Shown piece by piece: positions 1 to 5,183 of a DNA stretch of 5,183 nt. A program made the translations under genes and the position numbers. The notes beneath the pieces were generated by a model. The model had not been told where the DNA came from and searched no databases. It saw only the letters and a program-made list of their open reading frames with translations. The first letter of the stretch is position 1. Every line of letters starts with the position of its first letter. Location of the stretch: NCBI GenBank assembly GCA_003511845.1, contig DOIV01000287.1:1-5183 (forward strand), written 5' to 3'. The stretch comes from Flavobacteriaceae bacterium. GTDB lineage: Bacteria > Bacteroidota > Bacteroidia > Flavobacteriales > Flavobacteriaceae.

Positions 1-195
1 GTGCAATATGCAAAGCGAAAATTAGAGACAAAACATTACGATTACTTCATCTTTGGTCACCGACATTTACCTATGGAAATTGAAGTAGGTAAACAGAGTA
101 AATACATCAATCTAGGTGATTGGATTTCTTATTTTACCTATGGCGTTTTTGATGGAGAAAAAATGGAATTGAAAGAATATAAGACTGATTATTAA
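1..195 (+). CDS. lpxH: UDP-2,3-diacylglucosamine pyrophosphatase (LpxH-type), C-terminal fragment
   Basis: This is the last 64 codons of a calcineurin-like metallophosphoesterase; the rest lies left of the window. The reading frame is open to base 1, so the GTG there is probably an internal Val codon and not a start. A GHRH motif (residues 19-22 of the fragment) followed by LP matches the C-terminal metal-binding GHxHxP motif of LpxH. The NLGDW segment (37-41) is also typical of LpxH C-termini. LpxH hydrolyses UDP-2,3-diacylglucosamine to lipid X and UMP at the inner face of the cytoplasmic membrane, in lipid A synthesis. The stop lies 3 nt before the radA start, so the two genes are probably cotranscribed. 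A generic LpxH-like phosphoesterase cannot be excluded, because the N-terminal DxH and GNHD-type motifs are outside the window. Confidence 0.8.
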   Translation: MQYAKRKLETKHYDYFIFGHRHLPMEIEVGKQSKYINLGDWISYFTYGVFDGEKMELKEYKTDY

Positions 196-198
196 AAA

Positions 199-1554
199 AT
201 GGCAAAAACCAAAACAACTTTTTTCTGTCAAAATTGCGGCACACAAACTGCCAGATGGGTAGGTAAATGTACTACCTGCAATGAGTGGAACACCATTGTT
301 GAAGAAATAGTTCAAAAAGAAGAAAAAAGAGAGTGGAAACAAAGTAAATCTTCTAAAAAAATTGCCAAACCTCTTAAAATTACTGACATTGCTATCAATG
401 TAGAAGATAGAATAGACACAAAAAACAATGAACTTAACAGGGTCTTGGGTGGCGGATTAGTAAAAGGATCTGTAACTTTATTAGGTGGCGAACCTGGTAT
501 TGGTAAATCTACCTTAATTTTACAAATTGCCTTAAGTATTGATAAAAAAGTACTCTATGTTTCTGGTGAAGAAAGTCAATCGCAAATTAAAATGCGTGCA
601 GAACGTTTAGTAAATACAAATACCGAATGTTTAATATTAACGGAAACCAAAACTCAAAACATCTTTAAAAGCATAGAAGAAACTCAACCTGATTTGGTGG
701 TGATAGATTCTATTCAAACCTTACATACTGATTATATTGAGGCTTCACCAGGCAGTATTTCTCAAATACGTGAAACCTCATCCGAATTGATAAAATTCGC
801 TAAAGAAACTGCTACGCCTGTATTGTTGATTGGTCATATTACCAAAGAAGGTACAATTGCTGGACCAAAAATCTTAGAACATATGGTTGATGTTGTTTTG
901 CAATTTGAAGGTGATAGAAATCATACTTATCGCATATTAAGAGCTCAAAAAAACAGATTTGGTTCAACGGCTGAATTGGGTATTTATGAAATGTTAGGTA
1001 GCGGATTACGTGAAGTTGACAATCCTTCAGAAATACTCATTTCTGAAAAAGACGGTTCTTTAAGTGGTACAGCAATTGGTGCAACTTTAGAAGGTATGCG
1101 ACCTCTAATGATTGAAGTCCAAGCCTTGGTAAGTACCGCAGTTTATGGTACACCTCAACGATCAACTACAGGTTACAACACCAAAAGACTCAATATGATT
1201 TTAGCAGTGTTAGAAAAACGAGCAGGATTTAGATTGGGTGCTAAAGATGTTTTTTTAAATATTGCTGGTGGTATATCTGTTGATGATCCTGCTATTGATT
1301 TGGCAGTAGTTACAGCCATTTTATCCTCAAATGAAGACGAACCTATTCCGCAAGATTATTGTTTTGCTGCCGAAGTTGGCTTGGCAGGTGAAATAAGACC
1401 TGTAAACCGTATAGAACAACGGATTTTGGAAGCCGAAAAACTCGGATTTAAAAAAATTATTGTTTCAAAATACAACAAAATTCCTTCAAAAAAATATGCA
1501 ATAAAAGTCGTATTAGTTTCTAAAATTGAAGAAGTTTTTCAAGAATTGTTTTAA
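199..1554 (+). CDS. radA: DNA repair protein RadA (Sms), complete
   Basis: RadA is a cytoplasmic RecA-related ATPase/helicase that promotes branch migration and processing of recombination intermediates. All family landmarks are present in its 451 residues, a normal length. There is an N-terminal C4 zinc finger (Cys10, Cys13, Cys24, Cys27; spacing CxxC-x10-CxxC). The Walker A motif GGEPGIGKST lies at 96-105 and the Walker B-like LVVID at 166-170. The RadA-specific KNRFG motif is at 251-255. A Lon-protease-like C-terminal domain spans about 285-451, with DPAIDLAV (363-370) and EVGLAGEIR (392-400). The Lon-like domain is a structural element in RadA and is not expected to be an active protease. 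The ATG at 199 gives the usual N-terminus (MAKTKTxFxC) just before the zinc finger. It sits 3 nt after the lpxH stop with no clear Shine-Dalgarno, which suggests translational coupling or the usual weak-SD initiation of this phylum. I see no damage or frameshift. Confidence 0.97.
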   Translation: MAKTKTTFFCQNCGTQTARWVGKCTTCNEWNTIVEEIVQKEEKREWKQSKSSKKIAKPLKITDIAINVEDRIDTKNNELNRVLGGGLVKGSVTLLGGEPGIGKSTLILQIALSIDKKVLYVSGEESQSQIKMRAERLVNTNTECLILTETKTQNIFKSIEETQPDLVVIDSIQTLHTDYIEASPGSISQIRETSSELIKFAKETATPVLLIGHITKEGTIAGPKILEHMVDVVLQFEGDRNHTYRILRAQKNRFGSTAELGIYEMLGSGLREVDNPSEILISEKDGSLSGTAIGATLEGMRPLMIEVQALVSTAVYGTPQRSTTGYNTKRLNMILAVLEKRAGFRLGAKDVFLNIAGGISVDDPAIDLAVVTAILSSNEDEPIPQDYCFAAEVGLAGEIRPVNRIEQRILEAEKLGFKKIIVSKYNKIPSKKYAIKVVLVSKIEEVFQELF

Positions 1555-1570
1555 ATCATTATTCTTTAGT

Positions 1571-1613
1571 CTGTCATGCAAAAAGAGTTTTCTTTCACCT
1601 CTCTTTTCGACAG
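1571..1613. terminator. Candidate bidirectional hairpin after radA
   Basis: An imperfect inverted repeat lies between the convergent radA and the minus-strand gene. The outer arms are CTGTC (1571-1575) and GACAG (1609-1613). The inner arms are AAAAGAG (1581-1587) and CTCTTTT (1601-1607). An asymmetric internal bulge separates them, and the loop is 13 nt. The inner stem gives a T-run at its 3' arm on the plus strand, and the complementary A-run gives CTCTTTTT on the minus strand, so it could act in both directions. The stem is GC-poor and the outer arm is not followed by T-rich sequence, so the terminator role is inferred from position. Confidence 0.4.
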
Positions 1614-1667
1614 TTATGGGTGAGCTAAAATATAAAATTTAGATTTTGTTCAACCTTAATAATATCT

Positions 1668-1692
1668 GCCTTCCGCAGGCTGGGTCATTTTT
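1668..1692 (+). terminator. Small GC-rich hairpin with T-run in the convergent gap
   Basis: Arms GCCT (1668-1671) and AGGC (1677-1680) enclose a 5-nt loop. A short spacer and a run of five T (1688-1692) follow on the plus strand. It is the most GC-rich spot in an otherwise AT-rich intergenic region and could be a second terminator for the radA transcript. It also resembles the short CTGCC...GGCAG palindromes often scattered between Bacteroidota genes, so a degenerate intergenic repeat is an equally good reading. The stem is only 4 bp and the T-run is displaced by 7 nt. Confidence 0.3.
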
Positions 1693-1702
1693 AATAAATT
1701 TT

Positions 1703-2542
1703 TTATTCTATTTCCCAACCATCATAATAACCATAATAGCTTGTTGATAGCATTCCTAAAACTCTTGTCAATTCATTAATAAAATCTAGGTTTAGATTAT
1801 CTTCTCTAGAAAATTGTACTTCAAAAGGCTGCTTCGTTTCTTTTTTCAATTTAAGACTGTCTACCTTAAAATTTAAGACTTTTATTTTCTCAATAAATTT
1901 CAGTCTTCGTTTTTCTTTTTTAAAAGATGCCCAATGTGTAATTTTTATTTTTTTAGAAAAATCTAATCCTTTATAAAACAGCTGATTCAAATATTCTTGG
2001 TTTGAAAAAAAGTTGTCAGAAATATCTTTTGGGTATAATATATCCGAAAAATACTTCCACTTTTTGTCTCTTTGAATATACAGGTAATTGTTATGTTTTT
2101 GGAATTTATTATGAAACAACTTGTTCATGCTTGCTCTAAGGTTAGTAGTATCTTTAACATAATAAACATCAAAACCAGAACATTGATAGGTTATAATTCC
2201 TACCAGTCTGTTTTTTGTCAATTGATTGACTACTTGTGCAACTGAATCTGAAAAAGTATAAATTTCTTCTAGTCCATCTGATTTTGGAGCTCCATTTTTA
2301 TGGCATTTTCTTGTATTACTACCTACAATTAAAAGGTTTTTATACGAAGGTTTTGACTGAACATATCTATAATTGGTAGTAATAGCCATGATTCCCTTTT
2401 CTTTTTCAGCTAGAAAACTGTCCCAATCGTCTTCTTGAGCCGTGACAATACTACTTCCTAAAAAGAAAAACGCAACTAAATACTTAAAAAATTGAATAGA
2501 ATTTGACAATATGGTTGAATTAATTTCCAATATAATAATCAA
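1703..2542 (-). CDS. Exported DUF695 / RraB-like domain protein
   Basis: The protein has up to 279 residues. The N-terminus has a hydrophobic stretch (about 18-33) after a single Lys20 and a likely signal-peptidase site VTA|Q at 35/36, so the mature protein should be periplasmic or cell-surface. Residues about 38-174 look like DUF695: an early WD (40-41), a DGL segment near 89, and a W-x-Y...LYP block (162-171). Residues about 180-279 resemble the RraB-like domain often linked to DUF695, with an HWxxF motif (203-207) and a terminal YDGWE (273-277). RraB itself inhibits cytoplasmic RNase E, so that role cannot be carried over to an exported protein, and the function is unknown. No in-frame ATG precedes the signal peptide. 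The frame opens with TTG at 2542, and TTG at 2530 and 2509 are alternatives. The 2509 start gives the most ordinary signal peptide. The first in-frame Met (52) would remove the signal peptide and the WD motif. The gene lies 21 nt after the lipoprotein gene, same strand. The domain calls come from motif recognition only. Confidence 0.75.
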   Translation of the reverse strand: MIIILEINSTILSNSIQFFKYLVAFFFLGSSIVTAQEDDWDSFLAEKEKGIMAITTNYRYVQSKPSYKNLLIVGSNTRKCHKNGAPKSDGLEEIYTFSDSVAQVVNQLTKNRLVGIITYQCSGFDVYYVKDTTNLRASMNKLFHNKFQKHNNYLYIQRDKKWKYFSDILYPKDISDNFFSNQEYLNQLFYKGLDFSKKIKITHWASFKKEKRRLKFIEKIKVLNFKVDSLKLKKETKQPFEVQFSREDNLNLDFINELTRVLGMLSTSYYGYYDGWEIE

Positions 2543-2572
2543 AAATTATGCCTAAAATGTAGTCTAAACAAA
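2540..2572 (-). promoter_or_regulatory. Candidate Bacteroidota-type promoter for the DUF695/RraB-like gene
   Basis: On the minus strand, TTTG (2572-2569) is followed after 20 nt by TAATTTTTG (2548-2540). This is close to the Bacteroidota sigma consensus TTTG-N19-21-TAnnTTTG, with one extra T in the -7 element. The upstream element overlaps the last codons of the lipoprotein gene. If used, transcription would start near 2534. That would exclude the TTG at 2542 and favour the TTG at 2509 as the translation start. Such matches are common in AT-rich DNA, so this is suggestive only. Confidence 0.35.
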
Positions 2573-3484
2573 TCTATTAAAATCACCTAGAAGGTATTTA
2601 TATTCTCTACTTATATCATTTACTTCACTTTCGGTAATTTTACCGTCTCTTTTGTGTTTTCTTAGCTCTCCTAAAAAATCTTCTAATTGTTCATAATAGG
2701 AATTATAAGTAGAATCTTTATCGTGTTCTTTTAACAAATCTGCTATTAAACTTTTGTGTTTTTTTGCATTAGCTTCTAATTCATCATACTTAGCATTTAA
2801 GGCAACCATATCAATTTTTTCAGCATAAACTATATTCAAAATTTCTTCAGTCAATAATAAATCTATTTTTGAAGCTATATAAGCTTCTCTTAAAGGGTGA
2901 TCCTTTAAGAGTTCTATTTCTGCAGCAACAGCCAAAGGTTTTATTATTTTATATGCTTCTGATTTATGGTCATAGAAGCTTATAATGTTTTTTTCTATAA
3001 TATCTACATATTCTTTTCCTTTAGCCCAATCATCATCTTTATAATCTTCAAGATCTAAATACTTTTTAAAATCCGCATACGCATTTTTTGTGTTTTCAAA
3101 AGACTCAGAAGTTGCTTTAACACTAGCTACCAAATCTTCTTTTATCTCAGAAGGTAAATTATTACCTGGTTTTAATAAAAATATTCCATCATTTTCTCTT
3201 TCAATATCTTGTACAGACGCTATAAATGCGAGACCTATAAACATTCTTTCTTTTCTTTTTTGACTTACCATAGCTCTCATTGTTTCATAATCATTTGCGG
3301 CAGCATCTATTCTATCACCAGTAGAAATCATATAATCTATCATGGCATTATTATAAGCAATTAAGCTTCCTGATTCTTCAGTATTCACACTGCTTACAGA
3401 ATCTATAGCTTCTTTTGCTTTGTCATTTAATTTCCCACAGCTTACTGCCATGATTGTTATTAGTAGTACAATGTTAAATTTCAT
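2564..3484 (-). CDS. Putative helical lipoprotein, DUF3829-like
   Basis: I chose the ATG at 3484 because it gives a compact lipoprotein signal: Lys2, a hydrophobic core (residues 4-12), then the lipobox AVSC with the lipidated Cys at 16. An in-frame ATG at 3499 would add five residues before it. The mature protein (about 290 residues) is rich in Lys, Glu, Asp and Ala, with no transmembrane segment after the signal. It is predicted to be almost entirely alpha-helical with heptad-like stretches, which suggests a helical bundle anchored to a membrane. The YNN segment near residues 44-46 and the overall length and helical pattern recall the DUF3829 (YiiG-type) lipoproteins, but I hold that family name only tentatively. 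No catalytic motif is visible. It is probably the first gene of a two-gene minus-strand unit with the exported DUF695/RraB-like protein, and it is divergent from the TonB-dependent receptor gene. Function unknown. Confidence 0.8.
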   Translation of the reverse strand: MKFNIVLLITIMAVSCGKLNDKAKEAIDSVSSVNTEESGSLIAYNNAMIDYMISTGDRIDAAANDYETMRAMVSQKRKERMFIGLAFIASVQDIERENDGIFLLKPGNNLPSEIKEDLVASVKATSESFENTKNAYADFKKYLDLEDYKDDDWAKGKEYVDIIEKNIISFYDHKSEAYKIIKPLAVAAEIELLKDHPLREAYIASKIDLLLTEEILNIVYAEKIDMVALNAKYDELEANAKKHKSLIADLLKEHDKDSTYNSYYEQLEDFLGELRKHKRDGKITESEVNDISREYKYLLGDFNRFV

Positions 3485-3511
3485 AAGATAAAGAGTCATT
3501 TATTGTTAAGG

Positions 3512-3519
3512 TAAAGATA
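3512..3519 (-). promoter_or_regulatory. Possible -7 element upstream of the lipoprotein gene
   Basis: TATCTTTA on the minus strand (3519-3512) differs from the Bacteroidota -7 consensus TAnnTTTG only at the last base. No good TTTG is found about 20 nt upstream (TTAT sits there). If active, transcription would start near 3505, giving a leader of about 20 nt to the ATG at 3484. This is a weak match. Confidence 0.25.
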
Positions 3520-3535
3520 TACAATATATTTTGTA
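3520..3535. promoter_or_regulatory. Inverted repeat in the divergent promoter region, possible operator
   Basis: TACAA (3520-3524) and TTGTA (3531-3535) form a perfect 5-bp inverted repeat with a 6-nt AT spacer. It lies between the divergent lipoprotein and receptor genes and overlaps the possible promoter elements of both. That placement suits a repressor or activator site shared by the two genes. Short palindromes arise easily by chance in sequence this AT-rich, so the functional reading is inference. Confidence 0.2.
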
Positions 3536-3558
3536 CCTTGATAACCATTATATATTCG
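3530..3558 (+). promoter_or_regulatory. Candidate promoter for the TonB-dependent receptor gene
   Basis: TTTG (3530-3533) and TATATTCG (3551-3558, one mismatch to TAnnTTTG) resemble the Bacteroidota promoter elements. Their spacing is 17 nt, where 19-21 is usual. Transcription from here would start near 3565 and leave a leader of about 22 nt before the ATG at 3587. The spacing weakens the call. Confidence 0.3.
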
Positions 3559-3586
3559 CAATAGTTTATTTTATATCTGTCGCTAT

Positions 3587-5183
3587 ATGTTCTTTATTCG
3601 TAATATATTATTCTGCTACACCCTATTATTTGTGTTATTTAGTAATGCACAAACAAATACATCTATTATAGAAGGTACTTTAGTTGATTATGAAACCCAA
3701 AAACCACTATCAGGTGTTAAGGTAACTATTGTTGATGTAGACATTGTACAATTTACAAATCTTGAAGGTAAATTCTTACTAAAAAACATTCCAACAGGCA
3801 ATCATATTCTCAAAATTAATATTGCCGATTATGAAACTAAAAATTATCCACTAGAACTCACTAAAAATGAAAAGCTAACTCTTGGTGTCATCTATCTTGT
3901 CAATAATGCAACAGTTTTAGATGAACTCGGACAAATAGAGTGGTCTAACAACCCTTTTGATAACAATTCAGCTTATTTATCAACCTCTAAAGATGTTTTT
4001 CTAAAACGTGTAGCTTTTGATTTTAGCCAAACCTTTTTTAGTGTTCGTGGCTATGATGCCACAAATACTAGTGTGTTTATCAACGGAATAAATATGAGTA
4101 GTTTAGTAGATGGTAGACCTCAATGGAAAGGTTGGAGTGGTTTAAATGATATTACCCGCTATAAAACAATAACTCAAGGTTTATCCGTTTCAAACAATAC
4201 TTTTGGCAACCTTTTAGGAACAAACAACATCAATACTAGAACTTCAAAAATGAAAGAAGGTCTGCGAATTTCTAGTTCTTATTCTAATAAAAATTATACA
4301 GGAAGTACCATGGCTACCTATAATTCTGGATTGCAAGAAAACGGATTGGCATATAGTATTTCTGCATCCAGAAGATGGGGAAATGAAGGTTATGTCAATG
4401 CAACTTTATATGATGCTTTTAGCTTGTTTACTGCTGTTGATTACCAATTAAATGATAAAAATAGTATAAATGCAACGGCTATTTACGCACCTAGTAGAAG
4501 CGGGCAAACAACGGCAATCACTGAACGTGCTTTTAATGTATTTGGAGAAAAGTACAACCCTTATTGGGGATGGCAAGAAAATGAAAAGAGAAATTCGAGT
4601 ATTAAAAAGTTTGAAATGCCACTTCTTCTACTTAGCCATTTTTATACCACAGATAAATCTTCTATAACCACAAGTGTTGGCTATCAATTCGGAAAACAAA
4701 GTGCTAGCCGTTTAGATTATGTAAATGCTCCTAATCCGTATCCTAATTATTGGAAAAACCTTTCTGCAATTAGTGAATATCCTCAAATTGATTGGTTAAA
4801 CCTTTATGAAGTCAACTTAAATACGGCTAACATTAATGATGCAGGCTCAGCTAAATATTTCATTTATGAAAACACCATAAATGAAAACACAATTACTGTA
4901 AATTCTGTTTTCAACACAAAAATCAAATCGGGTCTATATTTAGACACAGGAATTTCATTAAAAAATTCAAATTCAGATAATTATGCTACTCCTAAAGATT
5001 TATTAGGAGCAAATTATTATTTGGATGTCAACCCCTTTAATTTAATTGATGGGTTTCCTGTTAAAAATGATGTTTTGGGCAAGGAAAAAAAAGCAATTGG
5101 TAATCGAATTAAATACAATTATAAACTCTATGCTCTTCAGCTTAATGCATTTGCACAACTACAATTTAAAACTGATAATTTTG
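3587..5183 (+). CDS. TonB-dependent outer-membrane receptor with carboxypeptidase-regulatory-like domain, N-terminal part
   Basis: This frame is open from the ATG at 3587 to the window end (532 full codons) and lacks its 3' part; relatives are usually about 900 residues or more. The ATG opens directly onto a signal peptide (Arg5, hydrophobic 7-18, cleavage SNA|Q at 21/22). Residues about 27-104 form a CarboxypepD_reg-like beta-sandwich (EGTLVD at 29-34, PLSGVKV at 40-46, NLEGKF at 58-63, IPTG at 68-71). The plug domain follows at about 112-222. Its landmarks are FFSVRGYD (150-157), VFINGI (163-168), GRPQW...GLND (176-188) and TFGNLLGT (205-212), which match a Bacteroidota receptor group I know from its GRPQWxxWxGLND signature. 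From about 225 onward come the alternating strands of the outer-membrane barrel. Such receptors import a ligand with energy from TonB-ExbBD. The substrate is not evident, and no SusD-type partner is visible on this side. No Shine-Dalgarno is seen, as is usual in this phylum. Confidence 0.92.
   Translation, partial: MFFIRNILFCYTLLFVLFSNAQTNTSIIEGTLVDYETQKPLSGVKVTIVDVDIVQFTNLEGKFLLKNIPTGNHILKINIADYETKNYPLELTKNEKLTLGVIYLVNNATVLDELGQIEWSNNPFDNNSAYLSTSKDVFLKRVAFDFSQTFFSVRGYDATNTSVFINGINMSSLVDGRPQWKGWSGLNDITRYKTITQGLSVSNNTFGNLLGTNNINTRTSKMKEGLRISSSYSNKNYTGSTMATYNSGLQENGLAYSISASRRWGNEGYVNATLYDAFSLFTAVDYQLNDKNSINATAIYAPSRSGQTTAITERAFNVFGEKYNPYWGWQENEKRNSSIKKFEMPLLLLSHFYTTDKSSITTSVGYQFGKQSASRLDYVNAPNPYPNYWKNLSAISEYPQIDWLNLYEVNLNTANINDAGSAKYFIYENTINENTITVNSVFNTKIKSGLYLDTGISLKNSNSDNYATPKDLLGANYYLDVNPFNLIDGFPVKNDVLGKEKKAIGNRIKYNYKLYALQLNAFAQLQFKTDNF

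Noticed and set aside
112..342. An open frame of 76 codons on the minus strand
   Set aside because: It lies antisense to the end of lpxH and the start of radA, both well supported. Its translation is low-complexity and Phe-rich, with no recognisable family.
2500..2570. Frameshift or pseudogene at the 5' end of the DUF695/RraB-like gene
   Set aside because: The frame encodes a convincing signal peptide and cleavage site directly ahead of the domain. No ATG exists in the other frames just upstream that would restore a better N-terminus. A TTG start is simpler.
2624..2659. EF-hand-like stretch (DGKITESE) in the lipoprotein
   Set aside because: The loop has Asp5, Gly6, Ile8 and Glu12 equivalents but lacks the acidic residues at positions 1 and 3, and there is no second copy. 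It is more likely a helix-turn-helix joint in a charged protein.
4470..4667. An open frame of 65 codons on the plus strand
   Set aside because: It lies in another frame inside the TonB-dependent receptor gene, whose own frame is intact and matches its family throughout.
1..5183. CRISPR array, tRNA, rRNA, insertion sequence or attachment site
   Set aside because: I saw no spaced direct repeats, cloverleaf-like segments, transposase or integrase motifs, or terminal inverted repeats with target duplications.

Overview
The window looks like chromosomal DNA from a member of the Bacteroidota, most likely a Flavobacteriaceae-type organism. The base composition is strongly AT-rich. There are almost no Shine-Dalgarno sequences, and several upstream regions resemble the Bacteroidota promoter consensus (TTTG, about 20 nt, TAnnTTTG). 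The gene content fits too: a TonB-dependent receptor with an N-terminal carboxypeptidase-regulatory-like domain, and exported proteins with signal peptides ending just before Q.

Layout. (1) Positions 1-195 hold the 3' end of an LpxH-type UDP-2,3-diacylglucosamine pyrophosphatase gene, cut by the window edge. (2) radA follows 3 nt later at 199-1554. It is complete, with zinc finger, RecA-like ATPase, KNRFG motif and Lon-like C-terminal domain, and is probably cotranscribed with lpxH. (3) A 148-nt convergent intergenic region (1555-1702) carries two small hairpins that may end transcription. (4) Two genes lie on the minus strand, transcribed from about 3500 down to 1703. The first encodes a helical lipoprotein, tentatively DUF3829-like. 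The second encodes an exported protein that I read as DUF695 followed by an RraB-like domain ending in YDGWE. (5) An AT-rich divergent region (3500-3586) holds candidate promoters and a small inverted repeat. (6) From 3587 to the right edge runs the N-terminal half of a TonB-dependent outer-membrane receptor, open at the window end.

How they fit together. The left part is housekeeping: lipid A synthesis and recombination/repair. The right part is cell envelope: a lipoprotein and an exported protein facing away from an outer-membrane receptor. I see no mobile element, CRISPR array, tRNA or rRNA, and no clear evidence of a new multi-gene system. The points most worth following are the exported DUF695/RraB-like protein, which has no usable ATG start, and its pairing with the lipoprotein gene.
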